From Hungatella sp. UBA3048 (GTDB lineage: Bacteria; Bacillota; Clostridia; Lachnospirales; Lachnospiraceae), in assembly GCA_002367105.1 (NCBI GenBank), contig DFCS01000025.1:126920-152964 (forward strand): a stretch of DNA of 26,045 nucleotides. Direction: 5' to 3'. Made by a program: the position numbers and the translations under genes. The notes under the pieces were generated by a model. The model saw only the letters and a program-made list of their open reading frames with translations, was not told the DNA's origin and searched no databases. Of this stretch, positions 1 through 7,430 are shown piece by piece; position 1 is the first letter of the stretch, and the number at the start of each line of letters is the position of its first letter.

Positions 1-84
1 AGAAAAACACGTCCCTCTTTTAAAAATTATTACCCAAAAGGCAAAAATACTATTATCGTTACTCTGGGGCTTTTACTGAAATTA
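1..84. other. Left-edge non-coding stretch, nothing recognised
   Basis: AT-rich sequence downstream of the response regulator stop codon. I see no gene, and no hairpin followed by a T run that would make a convincing terminator for the minus-strand two-component operon. Confidence 0.5.
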
Positions 85-1209
85 TTATAATTCAATTGTT
101 TTGTTGAACAAATCCTGCATGGCTTCGTTTGGCACGATTCCAAGTTCAGATTTATATAGTTCTTTAATTTTGTTATAGTGCATAACCAACGATGCCTTAT
201 CTTTTTTCAAAAAAAACAGCTTTAGCAGCATTTCGTTTAAATCGTCATCAAAGGGGGCTTTTGTAAAGGCTCCCTGAAGGATTTTCTCAGCATTTGCATA
301 ATCTGTTTTGGCTGTATAATATTTGACAAACTCAGAAACCAAACTACTATATCTTAATGAATATTCTTCCGCTTTACTTTGAGACCAGAGATACCCATTT
401 TCTTCTAAGTAATTCCCTTTGTATAAGCTAAGCGCTTTTTTATATCTTTCAATGGATGCTGCTGAAAACGCAATTTCAGCATCTGTAATTGCTTTAAACT
501 CAGAAACATCGATGTATACGTCTGATAATTCCAGCTTATATCTGCCGTTTATAAACGTGAAACTGAATTTGATATTTGCCGACAACAGTGTTTTTTTCAC
601 TTTATAGACAGTCGTATATAAATTCGTATTGAGCTGTTTTTCCACTTCGCATTCCGGCCAAAGAACCTGCATGATTTTCCACTTTGCAACCTCGATGTTC
701 AAATTTTGCAGCATAAAGGCGAAAAGCTCCTCTGTCTTTGATGTTCGCCATTTGACAGCTTCCCTGCTTCCCGCTCCATATACCGATAGTCTTCCAAAGC
801 AATATATGCGGCCTGTGTCCGCGGGCACTTGTGAAACAGCCGGCAGTGGCTTCATTTTTTTCAGCCTTGTTATGGCCCGTGTGATATCGTCTAATGAAAA
901 CGGTTTGAGTATGTAATCAATGGCATTTACCCGAAAAGCTTCGAGGGCATATTTGTCATAAGCGGTAACGAATACGATTTCTATATCCAAGCCCCAATCT
1001 ATGATTTTTTCCGCAAGCTCCAGTCCGGATATATCAGGCATTTCTATATCAAGAAAGGCAACGTCCGGCCTCAGGTTTTGCATTTCGGCAAGGGCGTCCG
1101 CCGCGCACATGAAGGACCCGACAACACATATCTGACCAGTTTTCTCTAGTAAAAGTTTAAGAACGTCAAGCGCGGGCTTTTCGTCATCAATAATAATTGC
1201 ATTGAACAT
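85..1209 (-). CDS. Response regulator with SARP/BTAD output domain
   Basis: This is a cytoplasmic response regulator of 374 residues. The N-terminal receiver domain (about 1-120) shows the acidic pair DD at 8-9, the phospho-acceptor Asp54 in FLDIEMPD, the switch Thr in VTAYD and the conserved Lys in ILKPF. A winged-helix region follows (about 135-235), then a helical bacterial transcriptional activator domain (about 240-374), as in SARP-type activators. Many partners of LytS-like kinases carry LytTR output instead, so this is a less common combination. The ATG at 1209 is preferred because GGGAG lies 11 nt upstream; the in-frame GTG at 1221 would overlap that site. The gene starts 16 nt after the kinase stop, so the two are co-transcribed. 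Targets are unknown. Family is certain, function is inferred. Confidence 0.93.
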   Translation of the reverse strand: MFNAIIIDDEKPALDVLKLLLEKTGQICVVGSFMCAADALAEMQNLRPDVAFLDIEMPDISGLELAEKIIDWGLDIEIVFVTAYDKYALEAFRVNAIDYILKPFSLDDITRAITRLKKMKPLPAVSQVPADTGRIYCFGRLSVYGAGSREAVKWRTSKTEELFAFMLQNLNIEVAKWKIMQVLWPECEVEKQLNTNLYTTVYKVKKTLLSANIKFSFTFINGRYKLELSDVYIDVSEFKAITDAEIAFSAASIERYKKALSLYKGNYLEENGYLWSQSKAEEYSLRYSSLVSEFVKYYTAKTDYANAEKILQGAFTKAPFDDDLNEMLLKLFFLKKDKASLVMHYNKIKELYKSELGIVPNEAMQDLFNKTIEL

Positions 1210-1225
1210 ATCTAGCGGCACTCCC

Positions 1226-2422
1226 TTATGTAATAGTGTCTAATATTGTTATTGTTACAGTGGTCCCTTCGCCTTTTGTACTCTGAATATCAAGCTGTGC
1301 GTCTTTCCAACTTTTGATACGTCTGCTGACATTAAAAAAACCGACCCCTTCGCTTGTCGATTCGATGTTGCTTAATTTTCCGAGCATTTCCGCAGACATC
1401 CCTATTCCTGTGTCGCAGACATTTATGATAACAGATCTCTCATCTTTTATTGCTGATATAAGGACGGTTCCGCCACCAGCTTTCTTGCACAGCCCATGCT
1501 TTATCGCATTTTCCACCAATGGCTGAATGCAAAAAGAAGGTATTTTCATACTTAGAAGCGCTGGTTCAATGTTATATTCAACGCTTATTAGCTCGCCGAA
1601 ACGGGCTTTTTCAATTTCAACGTAGGCCTTAATCAATTCAAGTTCTTTCGCTAAAGGTACCATCAATGATTTATGGTCGACGTCAAACACAAGCCTTAAA
1701 TATTTGCTTAAATTGACAAGCAGATTTGCTGCCCTTTCGCTGTCCGTGTAACAAAACGATACCACCGTGTTGATTGAGTTATATAAAAAATGAGGTTTGA
1801 TCTGCGCCTGCAAAAAAGCAAGCTCATTTTTAGTCGCTTCTTCATGAAAACTGATAATCGCCTCGAGATTATGGTGACCATATTGAATCAAAATTTTAGC
1901 CAGAAGATATGAGCAGAGAAACATAAAACACGCAACAAAAATCTCCATGATTAAATCGCTGTCCAATTTCCCTGCAAAATATATTTTAACGACGGGTAGC
2001 AGAACGGCGATTATACTCATAAAAAAGAGCCGACGGGTTAGTTTTACATTGGAAAAAATAGTGGAAGCAAAGATCGGGAGGATGTAGGAGCACAGCAGGA
2101 CCTTTGCAATGTCATGGGTCAGGGTAAGGTAGATCGAGAAGATAATAAAAAGCGAAAGTGACCAATATTCCTTTGCCGCAAGTGAAAAACGAGCGGAGCG
2201 AACACACATGCCGACGCATGAATTTAAAACAAGAAAACCTATTGCGGGTAAAATAATCCAATATCGCAAATAAACTTCGGGTGGCCAGGCAAGAACGCTT
2301 CTTGCCGCAAAATACCATATCACGTGCGCCAGAATGATAAGGGTAGCCGTGATATGGCCGACAATTACAATATAAGAGCACCATGTGTTTAAATCTTTAG
2401 GCGTTTTTTGTCTGATGTTCAT
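1226..2422 (-). CDS. Sensor histidine kinase, LytS/YesM-type (His_kinase + HATPase)
   Basis: This is a membrane sensor kinase of 398 residues. About six hydrophobic segments fill residues 14-180 with no large extracellular loop, so the signal is probably sensed in or near the membrane. A short linker leads to the His_kinase signature IKPHFLYNSIN, with His211 as the likely phosphorylation site. The ATPase domain has the N box (VENAIKHG), a G1 box (VCDTGIGM) and a G2-like segment (EGVGFFNV). The start is the ATG at 2422 with AGGTGA 8 nt upstream; the GTG at 2434 lies inside that ribosome site. It should phosphorylate the SARP-type regulator directly downstream. The ligand is unknown. Upstream lies transposase debris, so the operon is the last intact unit before a scarred region. 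Confidence 0.93.
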   Translation of the reverse strand: MNIRQKTPKDLNTWCSYIVIVGHITATLIILAHVIWYFAARSVLAWPPEVYLRYWIILPAIGFLVLNSCVGMCVRSARFSLAAKEYWSLSLFIIFSIYLTLTHDIAKVLLCSYILPIFASTIFSNVKLTRRLFFMSIIAVLLPVVKIYFAGKLDSDLIMEIFVACFMFLCSYLLAKILIQYGHHNLEAIISFHEEATKNELAFLQAQIKPHFLYNSINTVVSFCYTDSERAANLLVNLSKYLRLVFDVDHKSLMVPLAKELELIKAYVEIEKARFGELISVEYNIEPALLSMKIPSFCIQPLVENAIKHGLCKKAGGGTVLISAIKDERSVIINVCDTGIGMSAEMLGKLSNIESTSEGVGFFNVSRRIKSWKDAQLDIQSTKGEGTTVTITILDTIT

Positions 2423-2521
2423 ATTCTTTCTCACCTTTTTTCAATATAAAGCAAAAGAAGGTCATATTGCTTATTGAATTATCTGTCATTATCATTAGAC
2501 TCGCAAAGATCATCCATTGTA

Positions 2522-2737
2522 TCAATTCTCACCGCAATTGAACTTACGGAGTGGGAAAAGTTTCCGCATATAATTTTCGACAACCTCTGAGTGGATTTTC
2601 AGCAAATGAAATCTATCACTGACCTGTATTGCATTTGGATGGGCATTGGATAAAGCAGATGCATAAGTCTGTGCACCAGCCCGGGAAATCACCTGCAGAT
2701 TTGGAAATTTACCAAGCCATTCACTTGCAATTCGGGT
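2522..2737 (-). pseudogene. Remnant of an ISL3-family transposase
   Basis: A minus-strand open stretch of about 72 codons lacks its own start and reads EWLGKFPNLQVISRAGAQ, then NAIQVSDRFHLLK. This matches the DDE core of ISL3-family transposases, where a WL...P...ISRD...Y...AIQVADRFHLLKNL pattern surrounds a catalytic Asp. Here the Asp expected in ISRD reads as Ala (ISRA), and the frame stops at TGA 2522-2524, so the protein is inactive. Upstream on the same strand (about 2740-2970), in other frames, lie a CPYC motif and a start-like segment beginning MENAIIGQQ; these may be the zinc-finger N-terminus of the same element. No terminal inverted repeats were recognised. Family assignment is from motif recall. 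Confidence 0.75.
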
Positions 2738-3044
2738 TCATACAGAACATTTTCTTGTATTTGACAATAGGATGGTATGTTTATCTTGAATTGGAATATC
2801 CTGTATTTCACACTGATAAACGAAAAGTCCTTTGTTAGATTGCTTTCACAATAAGGACAGCTAACGGAATGTCGAATTAATGATATCTAAAAAAATAATT
2901 TGTTTATTAAGGATCATGTAATCATCACATTCAGGAGCGGGATCCTGTTGCCCAATAATAGCGTTTTCCATAGTCTTCACTCAACCTAATTATATTACTT
3001 TTATACAACGATATCAACTAAATATGAAAAGAACCTATTTACCA

Positions 3045-3140
3045 TTTACCTTTCATTAAGATAAGCGACAACCAGATTTGAACTCTATATGACCATATCT
3101 TCGTATCACCAACCTTGTGACCTCTGTGGCATCTCACGTT
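3045..3140 (-). other. Possible degenerate tRNA-like sequence
   Basis: On the minus strand a GTTCAAATC segment resembling a T-arm, and upstream a segment with GGTTGGT resembling a D-arm, sit at roughly tRNA-like spacing. The acceptor strands do not pair and the T-stem is poor, so this is at best a decayed tRNA or an old attachment-site footprint. It could be chance. Confidence 0.2.
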
Positions 3141-3154
3141 ACCCTTGCGTTCAA

Positions 3155-3184
3155 CTACTGTAATTTAATTTTAAGTTTTTTCAT
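3155..3184 (-). pseudogene. Truncated 5' end of a third gene in the nim-like operon
   Basis: The ATG overlaps the TGA stop of the DUF454 gene (ATGA junction) and has AGGAGG 4 nt upstream, the normal layout for a translationally coupled gene. The frame reads only MKKLKIKLQ before TAG. It is best explained as the start of a downstream gene whose body was lost, next to the insertion-sequence debris. A real 9-residue leader-type peptide is possible but less likely. Confidence 0.4.
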
Positions 3185-3591
3185 GTATCCTCCTGCACTG
3201 TTTTATGAGGTGGTATTTTGCTTGGTATTGTCTTGATTTTTAAGGTAAAATACCACCATTTGAAAACCATAATACAAGCAATTCCTGTTCGGAGAGTCCA
3301 TGACGGAATAAGCACCATGGTAATGATCAGGATACAACTCACCGGAATGCACAGGCCGAGCTTTGCCTTCAGCGTCATGGCTCGTGTTCTTACAAACTCC
3401 GCCAGGTATTTCTGATATAGCTTCGTGCCTGTAAACCATTTATGAAACTTTGGCGAACCTTTTGCGAAACAGAAACAAGCCAACAGATAAAACGGGGTGG
3501 TTGGAAAAACCGGAAGGATAATGCCAACCGTTCCGAGTCCAACCGCCAGAAACCCAATGAACAAAAAGACGAGATTAAGAATTTTCTTCAT
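3181..3591 (-). CDS. DUF454 (YbaN-like) small membrane protein
   Basis: The protein has about 136 residues and shows the DUF454/YbaN pattern: an N-terminal membrane segment with a glycine-rich LGxxGxxLP motif (VGLGTVGIILPVFPTTPF), the ACFCFAKGSPKFHKWF signature, then two more hydrophobic segments near residues 80-115 and a basic tail. The biochemical role of the family is not established. The ATG at 3591 is chosen because AAGGA lies 10 nt upstream; an ATG at 3600 almost abuts that site. It follows the pyridoxamine-oxidase-fold gene by a few bases and is co-transcribed with it. Homologues of this family occur beside varied redox genes, so context gives only a weak clue. Confidence 0.9.
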   Translation of the reverse strand: MKKILNLVFLFIGFLAVGLGTVGIILPVFPTTPFYLLACFCFAKGSPKFHKWFTGTKLYQKYLAEFVRTRAMTLKAKLGLCIPVSCILIITMVLIPSWTLRTGIACIMVFKWWYFTLKIKTIPSKIPPHKTVQEDT

Positions 3592-3604
3592 GTGCGGCAT
3601 ATCC

Positions 3605-4078
3605 TTAATCGTAGTATTTTCCTGTCATTTCAAGAATCTCTACCTGAATGACTGCTGTTCCTCTTACCATATTTTCTGGCAGCGTAGTCCCTGATAGGTG
3701 AGGGGTATATTTTTTTACGACCTCCATCAGAGCTTCCCTCTTCAAGTCAATATCATCCACCAAGGTAGCCATACCAGAAAGTATCACACTTTCGTATTTT
3801 GTGTTGGTATCGCAAGCCTTGCCGTCCGGGTCAAGGAGTAAGCCTTGCATTTCATAAGCGGTGATACTCACATGAGGGTCTGCTTTGATGTTGTTAATTT
3901 TTTTACCCTTGGGTAAGCCGTGCATATAAATAAAGCCATTGTGATAGACATGGTGCATTGGTATGACATACGGTGTACTATCCTCATTCAGCATGGCAAG
4001 ACTACACGTTGCAGTCCGATTCAGCAAATCCTCCATCTTGTCCCTGGTCATCATATGTGTTTTCATTCTGTGTTGCAT
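3605..4078 (-). CDS. NimA-like pyridoxamine 5'-phosphate oxidase family protein
   Basis: This is a 157-residue, split-beta-barrel flavin- or heme-binding-fold protein. Recognisable features are the N-terminal helix MTRDKMEDLLNRT, the strand pattern CSLAMLNEDSTPYVIPM, the HHVYHNGFIYMHGLPKGKK segment typical of NimA/YddH-like members, and a late VILSGMATLVDD strand. Nim proteins are linked to nitroimidazole resistance, but most homologues in Clostridia have no tested function, so resistance is not claimed. The start has AGGAGG 8 nt upstream. It is first in a two-gene operon with the DUF454 gene and is divergent from a MocR-type, PLP-domain regulator, which suggests control by a vitamin B6-type or amine ligand. 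Family confidence is high, function low. Confidence 0.88.
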   Translation of the reverse strand: MQHRMKTHMMTRDKMEDLLNRTATCSLAMLNEDSTPYVIPMHHVYHNGFIYMHGLPKGKKINNIKADPHVSITAYEMQGLLLDPDGKACDTNTKYESVILSGMATLVDDIDLKREALMEVVKKYTPHLSGTTLPENMVRGTAVIQVEILEMTGKYYD

Positions 4079-4127
4079 GATTTATTCCTCCTTAATATGA
4101 TACTTTATTTCTAATCAAGTATATCGT

Positions 4128-4161
4128 ATAATTGTATCTATCAAAAGTGACAATTATCAAA
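4128..4161. promoter_or_regulatory. Candidate MocR/PdxR operator repeats
   Basis: Two overlapping repeat patterns lie in the divergent intergenic region: an inverted pair ATAATTGT (4128-4135) and ACAATTAT (4150-4157), and a direct pair TATCAAA (4139-4145 and 4155-4161) with 16 nt from start to start. MocR-type regulators usually bind direct repeats near their own promoter. Assignment is by position only. Confidence 0.45.
4131..4160 (-). promoter_or_regulatory. Candidate promoter of the nim-like/DUF454 operon
   Basis: The minus strand reads TTGATA, an 18-nt spacer, then TACAAT, about 55 nt upstream of the nim-like start. It overlaps the inverted and direct repeats between the two divergent genes, so a regulator bound there would interfere with polymerase. 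Confidence 0.55.
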
Positions 4162-4190
4162 TCTTTAATAGGTACAATCAAGGAGAGTAT

Positions 4191-5597
4191 ATGTTAATCA
4201 TAGACAGGCATTCAGATGAACCGTTATATTTGCAAATTTATCATCAACTAAGGGACAAAATTATATCCGGAGAGTTATGCGAGGGAAGCATTCTCCCACC
4301 TATCAGAACATTAGCCAGTACACTCATAGTTGCAAAAAATACGGTTGACAGTGCATATCAGCAGCTTTGTTCCGAAGGTTATGTTCAAAGCAAGATTGGC
4401 AGCGGCTATAAGGTACAGAAAATAGCGATAAACAACCTTGCTCCGTCCCATATAAAACAAATTGACTTTGAAAAGCCGATCACACAGGAATCAGAAGAAA
4501 CATATCCCGTACAGTATGATTTCAAATACTGCCGACTTGATATTGCAAATTTTCCCCTTCGTATCTGGCGTAAACTGCTGAATCAGGTATTGCTATCCGA
4601 TGAAATTGGGCGTATCGCTGATTATCATGAGAAAAAGGGAGATTCAGAACTTCGGGTACAGATTATGAAATATCTCACCAACTCCAGAGGGGTTGTTTGC
4701 CGTCCGGAACAAATTATTCTTTGCTCCGGAGCTATGCAAGCCCTGAGTTTAATCTGCCAGCTGCTTATGCAGGAAACCAACATTGTCGCTGTGGAGGACC
4801 CCTGCTATAACAGTGCCAGAGAAACCTTCATCAATCATGGTTATGATGTGATGCCTATTGGATTACAGTATGATGGCATTGATTTGATGAAACTCTCGGC
4901 TTCCGGTACAAAGTTAGTCTATACCACGCCCTCCCATCAGTTTCCAACAGGTATTGTCATGTCAATCAACAAACGGCTCAAGCTGTTAGAATGGGCGGAG
5001 CAGAATCACGCTTATATTATCGAGGACGATTATGACAGTGAGCTTCGTTATAACAGCAGACCAATCCCCTCTATCCATTCCCTCGACAAGAATGAACGGG
5101 TGATTTATGTCAACACCTTTTCCAAAGTGCTTGCTCCCGGCCTAAGAATGGGGTTTCTCGTTTTGCCGGAGGGATTACTGGAGCAATACCATGCTAATTT
5201 CTCAAGTTATCATTGTTCTATTCCTTGGCTGGAGCAGAAAGTCATGTATCACTTTATCCAACAGGGACATTGGAATCGGATGCTGAACAAATCTTCTGTA
5301 TCCAATAAAAGAAAGCATGATGTGTTAATCAGCACAATCCAAAGTCAGATGGCAGGAAGGGTACACATCCATGGTAAAAATGCCGGTCTGCACATTCTGC
5401 TGGAGGTTCATAATGGGATGTCCGAAAAAGAACTCATTGCGTCAGCGCAAAGGGCGGGGGTTGGAGTTTATCCGGTATCCGACTATTGGATGAACCTGCA
5501 AAGCTACTCGGACAATTTGGTTCTCATGGGGTATAGCAGTTTATCAGAAGAAGAAATTGTGAACGGTATCACCCGGCTATCCTCCGCTTGGTTTTAG
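4191..5597 (+). CDS. MocR/PdxR-type transcriptional regulator (GntR HTH + aminotransferase domain)
   Basis: This is a 468-residue fusion regulator. Residues 1-75 form a GntR winged helix (PLYLQIYHQLRDKIISG, LPPIRTLASTLIVAKNTV). After a linker, residues about 115-468 form a class I aminotransferase-like domain that normally binds pyridoxal phosphate. Typical signatures are IILCSGAMQALSLI, VEDPCYN, YTTPSHQFPTG and IEDDYDSE, and Lys312 in TFSKVLAPGLRMGF is the expected PLP-linked lysine. Family members sense PLP or a PLP-amino acid adduct and activate or repress divergent genes. The start has AGGAG 5 nt upstream. Divergence from the nim-like/DUF454 pair makes that operon the likely target; gldA downstream has its own promoter. 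No domain is missing. Confidence 0.95.
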   Translation: MLIIDRHSDEPLYLQIYHQLRDKIISGELCEGSILPPIRTLASTLIVAKNTVDSAYQQLCSEGYVQSKIGSGYKVQKIAINNLAPSHIKQIDFEKPITQESEETYPVQYDFKYCRLDIANFPLRIWRKLLNQVLLSDEIGRIADYHEKKGDSELRVQIMKYLTNSRGVVCRPEQIILCSGAMQALSLICQLLMQETNIVAVEDPCYNSARETFINHGYDVMPIGLQYDGIDLMKLSASGTKLVYTTPSHQFPTGIVMSINKRLKLLEWAEQNHAYIIEDDYDSELRYNSRPIPSIHSLDKNERVIYVNTFSKVLAPGLRMGFLVLPEGLLEQYHANFSSYHCSIPWLEQKVMYHFIQQGHWNRMLNKSSVSNKRKHDVLISTIQSQMAGRVHIHGKNAGLHILLEVHNGMSEKELIASAQRAGVGVYPVSDYWMNLQSYSDNLVLMGYSSLSEEEIVNGITRLSSAWF

Positions 5598-5825
5598 AAT
5601 ATACTGAAAATAAAAGTAAAGCCAAACACTGCCTATAGAATAAATTAGCGTTTGCGATGCCTGGAGTAAAAAAATCCCCCCCGGAGAGCAAGGAACAAAA
5701 TAAAGGGAATGCTATTGAACCAATCCTGGCAAAGAATCACGCTTAATTACTGTCTGTAAAACTGCTGCTAGTCCTGGATCCCTAATATCCTTTGACAAAA
5801 AATTAACTATAATTGCTTATCTGGA
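5598..5825. other. Intergenic spacer between the MocR gene and gldA promoter
   Basis: Nothing recognised here apart from a C-rich run near 5678. There is no hairpin with a T run that would clearly terminate the MocR transcript. A TTGACA at about 5791 has its nearest TATAAT at only 11 nt, too close for a sigma-A promoter. Confidence 0.5.
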
Positions 5826-5854
5826 TTGACATTTATGTGTAATAAAAATATAAT
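5826..5854 (+). promoter_or_regulatory. Perfect consensus sigma-A promoter of gldA
   Basis: TTGACA (5826-5831), a 17-nt spacer, and TATAAT (5849-5854), all at full consensus, with the gldA start 73 nt downstream of the -10 box. Such a promoter should be strong when not repressed. Confidence 0.9.
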
Positions 5855-5858
5855 ACAT

Positions 5859-5892
5859 TATATCGGTAAATAATTATCGATATATAATTATC
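5859..5892. promoter_or_regulatory. Candidate repressor operator at the gldA transcription start
   Basis: TATATCG (5859-5865) and CGATATA (5878-5884) form an inverted pair with a 12-nt spacer directly after the -10 box. Overlapping it is a direct repeat ATAATTATC (5870-5878 and 5884-5892), 14 nt from start to start. A site in this place fits a repressor that blocks a strong promoter. The AT-rich composition raises the risk of chance repeats. Confidence 0.45.
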
Positions 5893-5927
5893 AAACAAAC
5901 AATCTAACAATCTAAGGAGGAATTAAC

Positions 5928-7031
5928 ATGGCTAATATAATTGGCAGCCCTGAACGTTACGTTCAAGGCAGAGGGATATTAGGTGAGCTATGTAAACATT
6001 TGCAAAATATAGGAAAGGCGCCCTTTATTTTAGTCAGCGAATCTGGTAAGGGACGTGTTAAAGAACCTATCGAAAAGAGTGCAAAAGAATATAATACAAA
6101 ATTATTTTTCGAAACCTTTCAAGGTGAGTGCTCTCGTAATGAAATTGACCGTTTAGTGAAAGTATATAAGGAATCTGGTTGTGATGTAGTTGTTGGAATT
6201 GGAGGAGGAAAGATCCACGATACAGCAAAAGCTCTTGCTTTTTACGCAGAAGCTCCTGTAGTAATCGTTCCTACTATTGCCGGAACGGATGCTCCATGCA
6301 GTGCTTTATCAGTTATCTATACAGACGACGGCGCTTTTGAAGATTATCTTTTTCTTCCTAAAAATCCAAACATGGTTTTGGTCGATACTGAAGTAATTAG
6401 TTCTGCTCCGGCACGTTTACTTGTATCTGGTATGGGAGATGCATTGGCAACCTATTTTGAAGCCCGTGCATGTAAGCAGTCAAACAGTCCTAACTTTATA
6501 GGCGGCTACTATACCATCACCTCTATGGCAATTGCCAGATTATGTTATGATACATTACTTGCAAACGGTATTCAGGCTCTTGTTTCTGCGCAAGCGAAAG
6601 TATGTACAAAAGCACTGGAAAACATTGTTGAAGCAAATACATATCTTTCAGGTATTGGTTTTGAAAGCTGTGGTATCGCAGCAGCCCATGCGATTCATAA
6701 TGGATTTACAGCTATACATGAAACACATCAGTGTTACCATGGTGAGAAAGTGGCTTTTGGTACCTTAACTCAATTAGTACTTGAAAATTCTTCTCCGGAA
6801 GAATTTGAAGAAGTGATAAATTTTTGTTTAGATGTCGGATTGCCAACAACTCTGGAGGATCTTGGAATTCATGAGATCAAAATAGATGAAATAATGAAAG
6901 TTGCAGAATTAGCATGTAGCCCTAATGATACAATGGGGAACATGCCATTAACATTAACACCTGAAATAGTTTGTGATGCAATTATTGCCACAGATAAGCT
7001 GGGTCATTATTATAAAGCAAAGCGGCTTTAA
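5928..7031 (+). CDS. gldA: Glycerol dehydrogenase, iron-containing ADH family
   Basis: This 367-residue protein is predicted to be a cytoplasmic NAD-dependent dehydrogenase oxidising glycerol to dihydroxyacetone. The NAD-binding glycine motif GIGGGKIHDTAKA lies near residue 95, followed by PTIAGTDAPCSALSV near 120. The metal ligands of the family are all present: Asp171 (GMGDALAT), His254 (AAHAIHNG) and His271 (CYHGEKVAFG), the same positions as in the E. coli enzyme. Length is typical. The start has AAGGAGG 7 nt upstream. It stands alone, with no dihydroxyacetone kinase beside it, so it may work on glycerol, a related diol, or in the reverse direction. The strong promoter with an operator-like dyad suggests inducible expression. 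Confidence 0.95.
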   Translation: MANIIGSPERYVQGRGILGELCKHLQNIGKAPFILVSESGKGRVKEPIEKSAKEYNTKLFFETFQGECSRNEIDRLVKVYKESGCDVVVGIGGGKIHDTAKALAFYAEAPVVIVPTIAGTDAPCSALSVIYTDDGAFEDYLFLPKNPNMVLVDTEVISSAPARLLVSGMGDALATYFEARACKQSNSPNFIGGYYTITSMAIARLCYDTLLANGIQALVSAQAKVCTKALENIVEANTYLSGIGFESCGIAAAHAIHNGFTAIHETHQCYHGEKVAFGTLTQLVLENSSPEEFEEVINFCLDVGLPTTLEDLGIHEIKIDEIMKVAELACSPNDTMGNMPLTLTPEIVCDAIIATDKLGHYYKAKRL

Positions 7032-7039
7032 TTAAAGCC
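7024..7039. repeat. 16-bp perfect palindrome over the gldA stop codon
   Basis: GGCTTTAATTAAAGCC spans the end of gldA including its stop codon. It could fold at the transcript end but has no T run, so it is not a standard terminator. Confidence 0.4.
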
Positions 7040-7168
7040 CCTTTCATAGTGGGCATGGACATACTTTAGTGGAAATAGAATAACCGTCCAAAAATCAAGT
7101 CATTACCACAGCGCAAATGGGTTAACGCTAAGGTGTCCCAACGCCTTGCTGTAGTTTATTTGGAGAAG

Positions 7169-7194
7169 CGGCAGGCCTTTGAGTCTGCCGTTTT
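7169..7194 (+). terminator. Candidate terminator downstream of gldA
   Basis: CGGCAG (7169-7174) and CTGCCG (7185-7190) pair across a 10-nt loop and are followed by TTTT. The stem partly extends through flanking GGAGAA and TTTTCC. It lies about 140 nt after the gldA stop, so the link is plausible but not certain. Confidence 0.45.
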
Positions 7195-7206
7195 CCAATT
7201 CTCCTC

Positions 7207-7235
7207 AAACTCCTGAGGATAAAAGTCAGGAGTTT
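7207..7235. repeat. Perfect 10-bp inverted repeat
   Basis: AAACTCCTGA (7207-7216) and TCAGGAGTTT (7226-7235) are exact reverse complements around a 9-nt loop. There is no T run on either side, so it is a hairpin of unknown role, perhaps a mobile-element scar. Confidence 0.6.
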
Positions 7236-7256
7236 AAGGGAACAACTTTCAGAGCC

Positions 7257-7430
7257 TTACGCAGCAAAATCCACTGTCTTTATCTGTCCCGTCAGTTGCA
7301 TAAGAAACTGTTTTACATGCTCAGCCTCTTTTAATGGTATAGAATTATCGGGGTTCAGGTCCATCTCACAGAGGACTATATATTGGCGTAAATATTATCT
7401 ACGTTGTTCTGCCGCAAAGATTTCTGCCAT
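7257..7430 (-). pseudogene. Degenerate gene fragment, family not recognised
   Basis: The minus strand reads MAEIFAAEQRR, an in-frame TAG- or TAA-type stop, then YLRQYIVLCEMDLNPDNS and a helical tail ending TGQIKTVDFAA before TAA at 7257-7259. The continuous protein-like character across the internal stop suggests the C-terminal part of a decayed gene. An internal ATG at 7364 could start a 35-residue frame, but it lacks a good ribosome site. I do not recognise the family. Confidence 0.4.

Larger units (their letters stand above)
2423..3154. other. Gene-poor stretch with insertion-sequence debris
   Basis: About 730 bp without an intact gene. It holds an ISL3-type transposase fragment, short frames upstream of it that may be the rest of the same transposase, and a tRNA-like segment next to a truncated reading frame. 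The small plus-strand frame at 2629-2838 is antisense to the transposase fragment and is not believed. No convincing promoter for the kinase operon was found by eye. Confidence 0.6.

Noticed and set aside
2629..2838. Plus-strand 69-codon reading frame
   Set aside because: It is antisense to the ISL3-type transposase remnant and has no ribosome binding site.
5791..5815. TTGACA followed by TATAAT upstream of gldA
   Set aside because: The spacing is about 11 nt, too short for sigma-A, and a perfect promoter lies just downstream.
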